Of a stretch of DNA of 40,290 nucleotides, positions 29,041-37,094 are shown piece by piece. The position numbers and the translations under genes are program-made. Positions within the stretch are counted from its first letter, which is position 1, and each line of letters starts with the position of its first letter. Where the stretch lies: contig JAHITU010000019.1 of assembly GCA_018817595.1 (NCBI GenBank), positions 1 through 40,290 of the forward strand, given 5' to 3'. Source of the DNA: Patescibacteria group bacterium. GTDB taxonomy: Bacteria > Patescibacteriota > Minisyncoccia > Phycocordibacterales > UBA12079. The notes beneath the pieces are model-generated. The model was given only the letters and a program-made list of their open reading frames with translations, ran no database searches and was not told the DNA's origin.

Positions 29041-29652
29041 ATGAAATATTTAGAAACAATAGGGGGTAGGATTAGTGTATTTTTAGGATTATTAATTATT
29101 ATTGGGGTAACATCATATTTTTATTTTATGGATAATACAAAAGCAGAATTAAATAGCGAACAAGGAGGGATTGCAATTTTTCACACAAATTTTGGTGATT
29201 TTGAAGTGAGTTTTATGGGTGAAAAATCACCTAAAACAGTAGATAATTTTAAAAAATTAGCATCTGAAGGTTTTTACAACGGAGTTAAATTCCACAGAGT
29301 TATAAAAGGCTTTATGGTTCAAGCAGGGGATCCTTTAACTAAGGATGATTCTATGGAAGACGCTTGGGGGACAGGAGGACCAGGGTATATGTTTGAAGAT
29401 GAAATTTGCCCTTTGAACAAAAATAAAAGAGGAACTATTTCTATGGCTAATGCCGGAGCGAACACAAACGGTTCTCAATTCTTTGTTAATACAGCTGATA
29501 ATAACTTCCTAGATGATAAACATACAGTTTTTGGAGAAGTGGTCAAAGGAATGGAAGTAATTGAAGAAATAGAAAAGGTTGAAGTAAAATATCCAGGAGT
29601 TAGAGATATTCCAGTTTCTCCGGTAATAATTGAATCGATTGAATTGAAATAG
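29041..29652 (+). CDS. Membrane-anchored cyclophilin-type peptidyl-prolyl isomerase
   Basis: This 203-residue protein has an N-terminal membrane segment (about residues 13-31) followed by a cyclophilin domain. Motifs: PKTVDNFKKLASEGFYNGVKFHRVIKGFMVQAGDP with the catalytic Arg (FHRV), then GTISMANAGANTNGSQFFVN and DDKHTVFGEVVKGMEV. It catalyses cis-trans isomerisation of proline peptide bonds, here apparently outside the membrane where secreted proteins fold. The DsbA-like protein at 33762 could act in the same compartment. Confidence 0.93.
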   Translation: MKYLETIGGRISVFLGLLIIIGVTSYFYFMDNTKAELNSEQGGIAIFHTNFGDFEVSFMGEKSPKTVDNFKKLASEGFYNGVKFHRVIKGFMVQAGDPLTKDDSMEDAWGTGGPGYMFEDEICPLNKNKRGTISMANAGANTNGSQFFVNTADNNFLDDKHTVFGEVVKGMEVIEEIEKVEVKYPGVRDIPVSPVIIESIELK

Positions 29653-29685
29653 AAGCACTTCGTCTTATATAAACTCCTCGGCTCG

Positions 29686-29724
29686 GTAATTGAAAAAACC
29701 GACTTCGCTATATTTTTCAATTAC
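29686..29724. other. Hairpin between cyclophilin gene and terminator
   Basis: The arms GTAATTGAAAAA and TTTTTCAATTAC (12 bp, perfect) enclose a 15-nt loop. It begins 34 bases after the cyclophilin stop; role unknown. Confidence 0.55.
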
Positions 29725-29762
29725 TCTCGCCATATGTCGTTTATAAAGATTACATATAAATT

Positions 29763-29803
29763 AAAAAGGGTGATTTGATAAATAAAACAAATCGCCCTTT
29801 TTT
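29763..29803. terminator. Bidirectional intrinsic terminator
   Basis: A 15-bp stem (AAAAAGGGTGATTTG against CAAATCGCCCTTTTT, one G-T pair) lies between the convergent cyclophilin gene (ends 29652) and the gene ending at 29806. Confidence 0.85.
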
Positions 29804-29805
29804 AT

Positions 29806-30192
29806 TTAAAAATGAACAAATAAGACGGGATATTTTACAGTCGGAGTGACTGGTATTTCTACAAGATTACAAAAAATATTAGCTTTTTTGAATTCCTGTT
29901 TAAAAGAATATAATCCAGCTTTCAATTTTGTATAATGATTGGTGTGACAAGGATCGTAAGCTACAGAACCGGCGCCCGTCATTACAACACAATAACCATC
30001 TTCAAAAGCATTCATTCTTATTTCATTACTTACTAAAGAAATAATAGTTATTTCTTTTTGATTAAGAGAGTGAGGATTGAGGACAGCAAACCCATGTTTG
30101 ATGGGGTTTTTAGTATTGTCTAACTTACTATATCCTATTAAAATTCCTTCTATAAATTTAATTTCCTTAAGTATTTCACTAGTATTTTTCAC
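29806..30192 (-). CDS. Hypothetical protein (128 aa), GTG start with strong RBS
   Basis: This 128-residue soluble protein starts at GTG 30192, with AAAGGAGA eight bases upstream. It has alternating strands and helices and a central Gly/Ala/Cys-rich segment (YCVVMTGAGSVAYDPCHTNHY). Cys and His residues there could bind metal or form an active site, but no family is recognised. It is a monocistronic cassette with its own terminator. Confidence 0.55.
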   Translation of the reverse strand: MKNTSEILKEIKFIEGILIGYSKLDNTKNPIKHGFAVLNPHSLNQKEITIISLVSNEIRMNAFEDGYCVVMTGAGSVAYDPCHTNHYTKLKAGLYSFKQEFKKANIFCNLVEIPVTPTVKYPVLFVHF

Positions 30193-30269
30193 TTTTAATC
30201 TCCTTTATTTTTGATTATTCCTACTTTCTAATCTGAGATTATCATATTTTTATATATTTTCCAAATAAA

Positions 30270-31061
30270 TTACCATTTTAGCTTTCTAGCTCGAAAACCA
30301 AATATTTTTTCGTAGGCTTTTTCACTAAAAAGAATAGGGTAGAAGCTTCTTTTAGCAATTATTTTTTTAGTAGTAGTTTCTCCGATCAAATCACCTTTTT
30401 TTATTTCTTTGAAATTTTTTAATTCTTTGTTTACTTTGCATCCTTTCGGTTTATCTAAGGTATCAATTACTTTATATAATTCTGTTTTTTGTTTAGGTTT
30501 TTTAATTTTTTCTTCTATTAGATTTAAATTACTTAATATAATTTTTATATCATTTAATGCATTTTTATAGGCATCATTAGATTTATCGTTTCCATATTCA
30601 AAAGAAATTCCAGCATTACAATAATAAATCATAGCTTTTTGAGCAATATTTTTTGGCATTAAAGCTACTCTTTTTGAATTGAAAGCATTGATTAAACTTC
30701 TTATTTCTTTATTTAGTTTTGTAATAATAACCAATGATTCTACGTCCGTTGTAGTGGAGTGAATATCAATTACATAATTAAAATCTTGTAGTTCTTTGTT
30801 TAATTTATAGGCAATTTTTTCCTCATGTGTCCCATTTTTATTTCCAGGAAAAGAACGATTTAAATCGGTATCAATACATCTTTTTTTCTTTTTTACAGCT
30901 TCTGGGTTAGCGATAAATGTTTTTAAAATACCGTTTTTAATTGTTAATTTGTTTAGTTCTCTTATAATTTTTTTTCCTACTAATTCATCACCATGGACAC
31001 AGGCAACCACAGCTACTTTAATATTATTTATTTTGTTTTCTTTTTGTCTCAATTTTTGCAT
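30270..31061 (-). CDS. Succinylglutamate desuccinylase/aspartoacylase-like zinc hydrolase (M14 fold)
   Basis: This protein is 263 residues from the ATG at 31061; the preceding codons lie in the upstream gene's terminator. The AstE/AspA pattern is complete: zinc ligands H and E in VACVHGDELVG, DLNRSFPG (Arg for substrate carboxylate), DIHSTTT (third zinc ligand His) and ISFEYG (catalytic Glu). These enzymes remove N-acyl groups from amino acids. Its C-terminal part (about 190-263) has a small beta domain, as in the family. It follows the carboxylate-amine ligase on the same strand, after a strong terminator. The natural substrate is unknown. Confidence 0.8.
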   Translation of the reverse strand: MQKLRQKENKINNIKVAVVACVHGDELVGKKIIRELNKLTIKNGILKTFIANPEAVKKKKRCIDTDLNRSFPGNKNGTHEEKIAYKLNKELQDFNYVIDIHSTTTDVESLVIITKLNKEIRSLINAFNSKRVALMPKNIAQKAMIYYCNAGISFEYGNDKSNDAYKNALNDIKIILSNLNLIEEKIKKPKQKTELYKVIDTLDKPKGCKVNKELKNFKEIKKGDLIGETTTKKIIAKRSFYPILFSEKAYEKIFGFRARKLKW

Positions 31062-31077
31062 ATTTAAATATATTAGA

Positions 31078-31126
31078 ATAAAAAACGAGGTGCATTCTCT
31101 TATATGAAGAGTATACACCTCGTTTG
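31078..31126 (-). terminator. Intrinsic terminator after the ligase gene
   Basis: On the minus strand AACGAGGTG and CACCTCGTT (9 bp) enclose an inner CTCTT/AAGAG stem and are followed by TTTTATTC. It separates the ligase from the aspartoacylase-like gene. Confidence 0.85.
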
Positions 31127-31141
31127 AACATTTCGTCAAAT

Positions 31142-31924
31142 TCAATAATCATCAACTGCCATTAAACATAAACAATGACAGATTTCAGCCCACTTGGCTA
31201 CTTTTTGAATATCAGCAGTATTTCCGAACATCCTGAACTCTATAGTTCCATGAATGGATATTCGAATAAAATGCCAACATTTCCTTGGATCTTCATCAAA
31301 ACCCTTGTTTAAAGCTTCTTGGTAGAACGATTCCCAATTATTATAACGTGGAGGGGAAAAATCAGGAGCCATAACCTTATAGATTTTTAATCTTTCTCCA
31401 TTGGAATTGTCTCCGATACGACATAACCTATCCACGTGGTTTATAACATAGTTATAAACCTTAAGGGTTGTTTCTATATTGGGCATTCCAATATGAAAAT
31501 GTGTTGCCGCAACTCGACAGGCTGCTCTAAGAATATCAACAGGCATATCCTTTGTTATTTTCTGGTATCTTCCAGTTGGGTCAGGAAAAACGTCCAAAGG
31601 CATGTCTTCTGGAGCAACTTCTAGGTATTCTCTTCTAAAACATAATATTTTTTCTGCGGTATCAAGTTTTTCGCTGTTTCTCAAAAGATGCTCTTTTACC
31701 TTTTCAATTCTAACAGGACCAATTCTTTCTTCTAATTGGCAAGCTGATAGTTCGTAACCAAATTCACGACTTTGGTCAGTAATTCCAAAAAAATTTAAAA
31801 CTTGAGGGTTGATTGGAACAATCTCCCCAGTTAGGTTTGTTAGAAAAGTTTCCCTTTCAATCCCAACCTTAAAAGTATTTGTTGGATCAAATTTAAATTT
31901 ACTAGTAAACTTTTGGATATCCAT
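31142..31924 (-). CDS. GCS2-family carboxylate-amine ligase
   Basis: This protein is 260 residues from the ATG at 31924, chosen because AAAGGAGAG lies just upstream; a longer frame adds 29 atypical residues. Family motifs of the glutamate-cysteine ligase type 2 / YbdK group are present: VGIERETFLTN near the N-terminus, YELSACQLEERIGP, the metal/ATP segment AATHFHIGMPN, and RISIHGTIEFRMFGNTADI. It would join the carboxylate of an amino acid to an amine using ATP. It is shorter than YbdK (about 370 residues). It is divergent from the PLP decarboxylase, sharing a 205-bp control region. Confidence 0.85.
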   Translation of the reverse strand: MDIQKFTSKFKFDPTNTFKVGIERETFLTNLTGEIVPINPQVLNFFGITDQSREFGYELSACQLEERIGPVRIEKVKEHLLRNSEKLDTAEKILCFRREYLEVAPEDMPLDVFPDPTGRYQKITKDMPVDILRAACRVAATHFHIGMPNIETTLKVYNYVINHVDRLCRIGDNSNGERLKIYKVMAPDFSPPRYNNWESFYQEALNKGFDEDPRKCWHFIRISIHGTIEFRMFGNTADIQKVAKWAEICHCLCLMAVDDY

Positions 31925-32128
31925 TTTTTCTCTCCTTTGTTGTTTTTTAGGAACATAAGTATTTATAACTTTTTCTAAAATCATAGTATCAATATTTATA
32001 TTTAAAAGCAATTAAATTTAATTATAGGTTTTTACTTTTGTCAATTGACAGAGAATTTTGGTTAAAGTATCTTTAAATTAGGCTTAGATGTTCTTTTAAA
32101 TAACCTACTTTGAATAGGAGAGTTGAAA

Positions 32129-33394
32129 ATGAAAAATAATAAAACTAATAAGGAGTATGATTGGCAAAAAGGAATGGATCCAAATGACATATTTTCCAAT
32201 ATTGGAAAATTAATGCGAATGAATATTTCATATGGAAGAGACGATATTGTTGGATTTCCAGGGACTACACCTTTGAACATAGCTGAATGTGTTTATGCTG
32301 AATATCTTGGTTATCATGCCAATAATATTGGATTGCACACTACTGGTAATGATAAAGAAGTTGGTTTTGGCGGAACTCAAACTGCTGAGGAAGAAGTTAT
32401 TGCTATGGCGGCTGACTTAATGGGAGTAACCCTTGAAGAAGTTGATGGGTATATTTCCAGTGGAGGAACGGAAGCTAACTTTATGGGGTGTTGGATTGGA
32501 AGAAATTCTTCTGAAAATCCTCAAAAAACAGCGTTGTTGTGTTCTTCTCTGACACACAATTCTATTACAGCGAAGACTGTGGATATTTTAATGAATAGGG
32601 ATAGAAAATGTTTGAAGTTGATTCCTACTGACAAAAGTGGTCATATTCTTGTTGAAAAAATGATTGAGGCTGTGGAGGTTTCAATTAATGATTTTGATAA
32701 TTTTGTGATTGTTGGAAATGCTGGAACTACTATGCTGGGTTCTGTGGATGATATTCCTAGAATGAGTTTTGCTTTGGGTGAACTTAAAAAAATTTATCCA
32801 CATAAAAAATTTCATTTTCATGTAGATGCTGCTTTCGGTGGTTTTGTTGTCCCTTTCATTTCAAATATTCCACATATTGGCTTTAGGAATCATCATGTTG
32901 ATACTATTACCCTAGATGCTCATAAAATGGGTTTAACCCCTTATGGGAGCGGTATTATTCTTTCAAGAAAAGGACTTTTTGCTAGAACCTCAACAAAGGC
33001 CCCATATTTCCCAGGAGCAGATGCTTCTTTTTCTGGTTCTCGTTCAGGAGCCAGCGCCTTAAGTACTTGGGCTGCAATGAAATATATGGGAAAAGATGGT
33101 TATGCAAAAACAACTCAGAGACTTATGAAAGTGACATCTGAAATTAAATGTATTTTACATAATAACGGTTTTGAAATCTTTAAGAATGATATAAATATTA
33201 TTGGGGTTAAGGGTTCTTTACCTAGGTGGATACAGAAAGACTTTCGTGTTCATGTACAGGAATCATTTCCTGAAAATTTGTCTCATCCTGAAAATGGAAA
33301 AATTATTTCAGTGTGGAACATTGTTGTGATGAATCATACAAAACCAGAATTGATTGAAAAAATTATTTCTCAATTGAAAAGAAAAGTAGGTTAA
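32129..33394 (+). CDS. PLP-dependent amino-acid decarboxylase (group II)
   Basis: This protein is 421 residues from the ATG at 32129, preceded by AGGAG. It has the fold-type I decarboxylase pattern: GYISSGGTEANFMGCWIGR (cofactor binding), SLTHNSITAK, VGNAGTTMLGSVDDI, HFHVDAAFGGFVVPF (Asp contacting the pyridine nitrogen) and LDAHKMGLTPYGSGIILSR, with the Lys that binds PLP. Relatives decarboxylate glutamate, tyrosine, histidine or aspartate; the substrate is not predictable here. It is divergent to the carboxylate-amine ligase, so the amine produced could be the ligase's substrate (inference). A terminator follows. Confidence 0.93.
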   Translation: MKNNKTNKEYDWQKGMDPNDIFSNIGKLMRMNISYGRDDIVGFPGTTPLNIAECVYAEYLGYHANNIGLHTTGNDKEVGFGGTQTAEEEVIAMAADLMGVTLEEVDGYISSGGTEANFMGCWIGRNSSENPQKTALLCSSLTHNSITAKTVDILMNRDRKCLKLIPTDKSGHILVEKMIEAVEVSINDFDNFVIVGNAGTTMLGSVDDIPRMSFALGELKKIYPHKKFHFHVDAAFGGFVVPFISNIPHIGFRNHHVDTITLDAHKMGLTPYGSGIILSRKGLFARTSTKAPYFPGADASFSGSRSGASALSTWAAMKYMGKDGYAKTTQRLMKVTSEIKCILHNNGFEIFKNDINIIGVKGSLPRWIQKDFRVHVQESFPENLSHPENGKIISVWNIVVMNHTKPELIEKIISQLKRKVG

Positions 33395-33415
33395 TTTTGA
33401 ACAATATAGACATAC

Positions 33416-33460
33416 AAAGGCCCTGACTTTACTAATAAAGTAAAGATACTGGGCCTTTTT
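33416..33460 (+). terminator. Intrinsic terminator of the decarboxylase gene
   Basis: AAAGGCCC / GGGCCTTT with an inner CTTTACT / AGTAAAG stem is followed by TTTTT-AATTTT. Confidence 0.85.
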
Positions 33461-33590
33461 AATTTTATAAATTAATTGACTAAATTATAAATTAGAAATG
33501 ATTGAAATCAAATAGTGTTTTTATTATTTAAACTAGTTTATGCAGGAAGAAATGAAAGCAAAAAAATAGTGGAAATTGGTAAATTAAGAG

Positions 33591-33716
33591 TTACGATGCT
33601 AGTTTGGCTACTTATAATAACTCAAAAAAGTTATGAAAATTATTTTCAACAAAGAAGCAGTTGTTTCTTTATTGTTATATAAAAAAAAGTCCTTCTTTAT
33701 AATTTTTGATGAATAA
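33591..33716 (+). other. Possible tiny gene in the 33395-33761 gap
   Basis: The 367-bp gap contains the decarboxylase terminator, a weak promoter (TTACGA 33591-33596, TATAAT 33613-33618) and a 27-codon frame from ATG 33633 to TAA 33716 (MKIIFNKEAVVSLLLYKKK at its start). The frame is Lys- and Phe-rich and runs into the convergent gene's terminator. It may be chance; nothing else is seen in the gap. Confidence 0.2.
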
Positions 33717-33746
33717 AAAAAGAGCCACATTTTTATATGGCTCTAT
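33712..33746 (-). terminator. Intrinsic terminator of the DsbA-like gene
   Basis: On the minus strand AGAGCCA / TGGCTCT (7 bp plus A-T extension) is followed by TTTTTTTATTC. It lies 16 bases beyond the stop at 33762. Confidence 0.75.
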
Positions 33747-33761
33747 TTTTTGTATTTAATT

Positions 33762-34448
33762 TTATTGAGCTAAAATCATATCAATCATTCCTTTGATTTC
33801 GTCATATGGTCTAGCTCCTTCAAGAGGAATTTGTTCTCCTGATTCTAAAATAATTATAGAATGAGGTGTTCCTTGTATTCCTAAATCAATTCCATTTTGA
33901 AAATCTTCCTGAGCTTTTTTGTTTGTATCTTCGTTTTCTAAACAAATGTTAAAATCATTTGTATCTAATCCTAATGACATTGCTAGAACAGGTAATTCTT
34001 CAACGCTGATCCAACCTGTCGGTGTTGTTTCAAAAATTTTATCTGTCATTTCCCAAAATTTGGATTCACCTCCTAATTTCCCAGCACACTCAGAAGCCAC
34101 AGCTTTTATTTGGGTAGGGACTCCATGAACAGGGAATTGTCTCATTGCCCAAGCTACTTTGCCGTCTTTTGCATATTCATCAGTAATTTGAATCATAGTC
34201 TTGTGAAAATCTGAACAATAAGGACATTCAAAATCACTAAAAGTTATTATTTTTATTTTAGCATCTGGATTTCCTAGTATATGATCTGAGTCTTTAAAAT
34301 TTACTTTAATAGGTTCTTGTGTTACTTGTTCTGTATTATTCATATCAGAAGGTTTAGTTTCTGATCCATTACTTGAATAAAACCCCCAACCGATTAAGGC
34401 TCCTGCAATTATTATTGCGATTGGTACTAAATATTTATTTTCTTCCAT
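33762..34448 (-). CDS. DsbA-family thiol-disulfide oxidoreductase, membrane-anchored
   Basis: This 228-residue protein has an N-terminal membrane anchor (about residues 7-24). The linker is followed by a thioredoxin fold with a helical insert. The redox motif FSDFECPYCSDFH (C-P-Y-C) and the cis-proline loop GTPHS are both present, matching the DsbA/DsbG-like thioredoxin_4 group. It likely makes or isomerises disulfides in exported proteins, of which several with paired cysteines are in this window (for example 19614 and 20216). No DsbB or VKOR partner is seen nearby. Confidence 0.9.
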   Translation of the reverse strand: MEENKYLVPIAIIIAGALIGWGFYSSNGSETKPSDMNNTEQVTQEPIKVNFKDSDHILGNPDAKIKIITFSDFECPYCSDFHKTMIQITDEYAKDGKVAWAMRQFPVHGVPTQIKAVASECAGKLGGESKFWEMTDKIFETTPTGWISVEELPVLAMSLGLDTNDFNICLENEDTNKKAQEDFQNGIDLGIQGTPHSIIILESGEQIPLEGARPYDEIKGMIDMILAQ

Positions 34449-34467
34449 AATATAAATTTGTCGAAAG

Positions 34468-34487
34468 CCTGCCTGCCGGCAGGCAGG
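34468..34487. repeat. Perfect 20-bp GC palindrome
   Basis: CCTGCCTGCCGGCAGGCAGG, short form of the family, followed by two direct repeats of TCTATAAAG at 34488-34506. It lies 19 bases upstream of the DsbA-like gene start. Confidence 0.9.
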
Positions 34488-34589
34488 TCTATAAAGTCTA
34501 TAAAGTCAAAAGTCTAAAATTTATTTAATAAATTTTATTATTTTCTATTTTACGACTCCACCTTTCTATTTATTAATTATTAATTTTTA

Positions 34590-35162
34590 TTAAAACAATG
34601 AATTGGTAATTGTTTTTTCTTCTTTTTCTTCCCATTTAGAAGTATCTAGTTTAATTTCTTTTAATACTCCGTTGTCTTTCCATTTTAACATATTATTTTT
34701 AATTGCGTAATCATATACTTCTTTTGTTATCCGAACATCATCTAAACAGTATTTTTTTATTTTTTCTTTTTCACCTGTTTTCCACCAAGTAATTGCTTCC
34801 ATCCCATGTCCTGATTTTTTCTCTCCTAAAGTCATTTCTGCGATATTGTCTAACTTCATTCTTCTTCCTGTTTTTTTATATATTTCTTTTAGAATATCAA
34901 GACTTTTTATTTGAGTTAAATCGCCATTATAATATTTATTTAAAAGAGGTATATCAAAATGATCTGAATTATATCCAATTAACATATCGGCTTTTTCTAG
35001 TATAGGCCAAAGTTTGTCTAAATCTTCTTCCCAAAAACAATCATATTTATCAGTTTTTGAGTCATGGATACAAACTACAGAAATATCTAATTTTGTGGCA
35101 TCGGTTGATTCAACTTCTTCAAAACTATTTTTAGTTTCTATATCAAAGGTAATTTTTCGCAT
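34590..35162 (-). CDS. DEDD-type 3'-5' exonuclease (RNase H-like fold)
   Basis: This 190-residue protein has the order of acidic motifs of DnaQ/PolB-like exonucleases: ITFDIETKNSF (D and E of motif I), MLIGYNSDHFDIPLLNKYY (motif II Asp) and EKIKKYCLDDVRITKEVYDYA (motif III Y-x3-D, DEDDy type). The length and the segment SLDILKEIYKKTGRRMKLDNIAEMTLG fit stand-alone ribonuclease H-like / YprB-type exonucleases. It should degrade or trim nucleic acid 3' ends. No polymerase domain is attached. It stands alone on its strand. Confidence 0.85.
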   Translation of the reverse strand: MRKITFDIETKNSFEEVESTDATKLDISVVCIHDSKTDKYDCFWEEDLDKLWPILEKADMLIGYNSDHFDIPLLNKYYNGDLTQIKSLDILKEIYKKTGRRMKLDNIAEMTLGEKKSGHGMEAITWWKTGEKEKIKKYCLDDVRITKEVYDYAIKNNMLKWKDNGVLKEIKLDTSKWEEKEEKTITNSLF

Positions 35163-35246
35163 ATATAAATTGTGTATTAATTATCAAGTATTTTAAAACG
35201 GTTTCTTCATTTTAACGAAATAAGAAAATTAACACAAGAAAATTAA

Positions 35247-35275
35247 AAAGGTTATCATTCAAAATGATAACCTTT
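35247..35275 (-). terminator. Intrinsic terminator of the beta-rich secreted protein gene
   Basis: A perfect 13-bp stem (AAAGGTTATCATT and complement) with a CAA loop is followed on the minus strand by TTTTTAATTTT; it lies 15 bases beyond the stop at 35290. Confidence 0.85.
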
Positions 35276-35289
35276 AAATTTTATTTTCA

Positions 35290-35820
35290 CTAAAAAGGGA
35301 AAGAAACTTTTATTCCTCCTTCAATTAAAGCTGAGTTTTCAATTCTTTCCTGATAATCAAAAACAGGCTCGATTTTGAAATTTTCAAAATCGATAACTTT
35401 TGAAATTTTTAATTTTGTTAGGCTGGGTTCTTTTCCTTCCATTATAAAATCAAAAGTTAAACCTGTGTTTGTTTCCAATAAACACATTTGATAGAGATAT
35501 TTTGGATCACTTCTATTTTTATTCGGTAAACCGCAATAAAAATAGAAATATGATTTAAAATTTAAGATTTCATTAAATCTTATATTAAGATTTATCTCTT
35601 TGTTTTCTCCTTCTGTTGTTAATGAATAGGTTAGGTTTGTATCTAACCAATTGAAGTTCTTTCGGATACCTATATCATATTGATAGAGGGATATTTTTCC
35701 ATACAGGCCATTATCTGATTGTACCGAAATTCCATCTGTGGAAAAATCTAATTTCCCTTGACATATATTTGTCATGGAAAAAAATAAAAATAAAGTCAAG
35801 ATTAATTTTTTTAAAGTCAT
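35290..35820 (-). CDS. Secreted beta-rich protein with outer-membrane-like C-terminus
   Basis: This 176-residue protein has a signal peptide (about residues 1-22, ending NICQG) and a mature part of alternating polar/hydrophobic strands, ending in GGIKVSFPF. A terminal Phe with alternating aromatic residues is the usual signature of outer-membrane beta-barrels, which is unexpected in a lineage thought to lack a typical outer membrane. Two cysteines (YFYCGLPNK, YQMCLLE) may pair. A strong AAAAGGAG precedes the ATG and a private terminator follows, so it is an accessory-style cassette. No family recognised. Confidence 0.6.
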   Translation of the reverse strand: MTLKKLILTLFLFFSMTNICQGKLDFSTDGISVQSDNGLYGKISLYQYDIGIRKNFNWLDTNLTYSLTTEGENKEINLNIRFNEILNFKSYFYFYCGLPNKNRSDPKYLYQMCLLETNTGLTFDFIMEGKEPSLTKLKISKVIDFENFKIEPVFDYQERIENSALIEGGIKVSFPF

Positions 35821-35905
35821 TCCTGCTCCTTTTGTGAAAATATTTTTTTATTCAATTACAATTCCTATTCACAATATACATAAATAATATCTTTATGTCA
35901 ACAAA

Positions 35906-35933
35906 TTGTGTTTTCTCTTAATATATATATAAT
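35906..35933 (+). promoter_or_regulatory. truB promoter
   Basis: TTGTGT (35906-35911) and TATAAT (35928-35933) are separated by 16 bp, with a predicted leader of about 19 nt before the ATG at 35959. Confidence 0.55.
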
Positions 35934-35958
35934 TAGAGATTAAGCTATATTTAATTTT

Positions 35959-36720
35959 ATGTTGAATAAAATACTTTTGTACAAAAAAATGTCTGAGACT
36001 CCCTTAGAAACTATCCAGAGATGGAAAAAGGAAAATTCAGAATATATAGACGAAAAGATGACTTATGCCGGTCGTTTAGATCCAATGGCTGAAGGGGAGC
36101 TTTTGGTATTGGTAGGGGAGGAATGTAAGAAAAAACAAGAATATTTAGGGTTAGACAAAGAATATGAAATGGATGTTTTGTTTGGTTTTCAAACTGATAC
36201 TTATGATATTCTAGGTTTAATTAATGGTTTTATTAATTTAGCAAGTTCACAGGACTATGTTATATCTGATCACGCAAGAAAGGTTGGAAGATTTTTGAGT
36301 AAATTAGTGGGAAAACAGATGCAAAAATATCCTTCATTTTCTTCTATGACAGTTAATGGTAAACAATTATTCCAAATTACAAAAGATGATGAATTAAATG
36401 ATATTGAAATTCCTATAAAAGAAATTGAGGTTTACAAGGCTGAACTATTAAAAAATTATTTTATTACAGGAAGAGATTTGAAAGCTGATATTATGAAAAG
36501 AATTTTATTGGTAAGAGGGGATTTTCGACAAGAGGAAATCCTAGAAAAATGGAACCAAGTTTTGACGGGTAGGGAAATGGATCAATTTTTGGTAACCAAA
36601 ATAAAAGTGAAATGTTCAAGTGGAACCTATATGCGTTCAATCGCTCAGAGATTAGGAGAATTTTTAGGTATTCCTGCTTTAGCTTTTGGAATCAAAAGAA
36701 TTAAAATTTACCTAAATTAA
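35959..36720 (+). CDS. truB: tRNA pseudouridine(55) synthase TruB
   Basis: This 253-residue protein makes pseudouridine 55 in the tRNA T-loop. The catalytic motif is clear: MTYAGRLDPMAEGELLVLVG, with Asp in GRLDP, followed by the expected EYEMDVLFGFQTDTYDILG. A C-terminal segment KIKVKCSSGTYMRSIAQRLGEFLGIPALAFGIKRI matches the second conserved TruB block (G-T-Y-(I/M)-R-(S/T)-(I/L)). The protein starts MLNKILLYKKMSETPLETI, where the usual family segment is a K-P-x-G-x-T-S motif; this region is divergent. Monocistronic. Confidence 0.92.
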   Translation: MLNKILLYKKMSETPLETIQRWKKENSEYIDEKMTYAGRLDPMAEGELLVLVGEECKKKQEYLGLDKEYEMDVLFGFQTDTYDILGLINGFINLASSQDYVISDHARKVGRFLSKLVGKQMQKYPSFSSMTVNGKQLFQITKDDELNDIEIPIKEIEVYKAELLKNYFITGRDLKADIMKRILLVRGDFRQEEILEKWNQVLTGREMDQFLVTKIKVKCSSGTYMRSIAQRLGEFLGIPALAFGIKRIKIYLN

Positions 36721-36809
36721 TTAGACCTAGGTTGTTTTTTAAAATAAATCAGTGTATTCTTCAAACTAGAAACCGTATCTATTAAATTTGTAAACAAGGA
36801 GGAATATTA

Positions 36810-36968
36810 ATGACTAGAATTAAAAAGATTATTCCGACTATTATAGATAGAAGAATAAAATATAGAAAAATAATTTTAGAAAAATTAAATATTTTTCCGG
36901 GTAAAAGGATTTACCTGAGAAAAAAATATTTAGGGTTTGCTCTATTAGAGAAAATTTTGTTCTTTTAG
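36810..36968 (+). CDS. Small basic protein (52 aa), possibly frameshifted
   Basis: An AAGGAGG site seven bases upstream makes the ATG at 36810 convincing. The frame encodes 52 residues, basic and aromatic-rich (TRIKKIIPTIIDRRIKYRK). An A7 run lies at 36919-36925. One extra A there would join the frame to a second open stretch ending at 37041 and give about 77 residues, ending QLFFDPINFFSISKFN. So the gene may be truncated by a homopolymer error or a recent mutation. A terminator follows at 37046, after the longer end. Confidence 0.45.
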   Translation: MTRIKKIIPTIIDRRIKYRKIILEKLNIFPGKRIYLRKKYLGFALLEKILFF

Positions 36969-37045
36969 TAGAGAAAGAGATTACTAACGATCAATTGTTT
37001 TTTGACCCTATAAATTTTTTTTCAATCTCAAAATTTAATTAAAAA

Positions 37046-37074
37046 AATAGCGAGTCCAATTTGGGTTCGCTATT
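37046..37074. terminator. Intrinsic terminator between convergent genes
   Basis: AATAGCGA / TCGCTATT (8 bp) with inner CCAA/TTGG pairing is flanked by A7 on the left and TCTTTTAATTTTT on the right. It serves 36810 (+) and 37095 (-). Confidence 0.8.
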
Positions 37075-37094
37075 CTTTTAATTTTTTGTAGTAA

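Noticed and set aside
31925-32011. N-terminal extension of the carboxylate-amine ligase
   Set aside because: It lies upstream of the strong ribosome binding site and has no family similarity.
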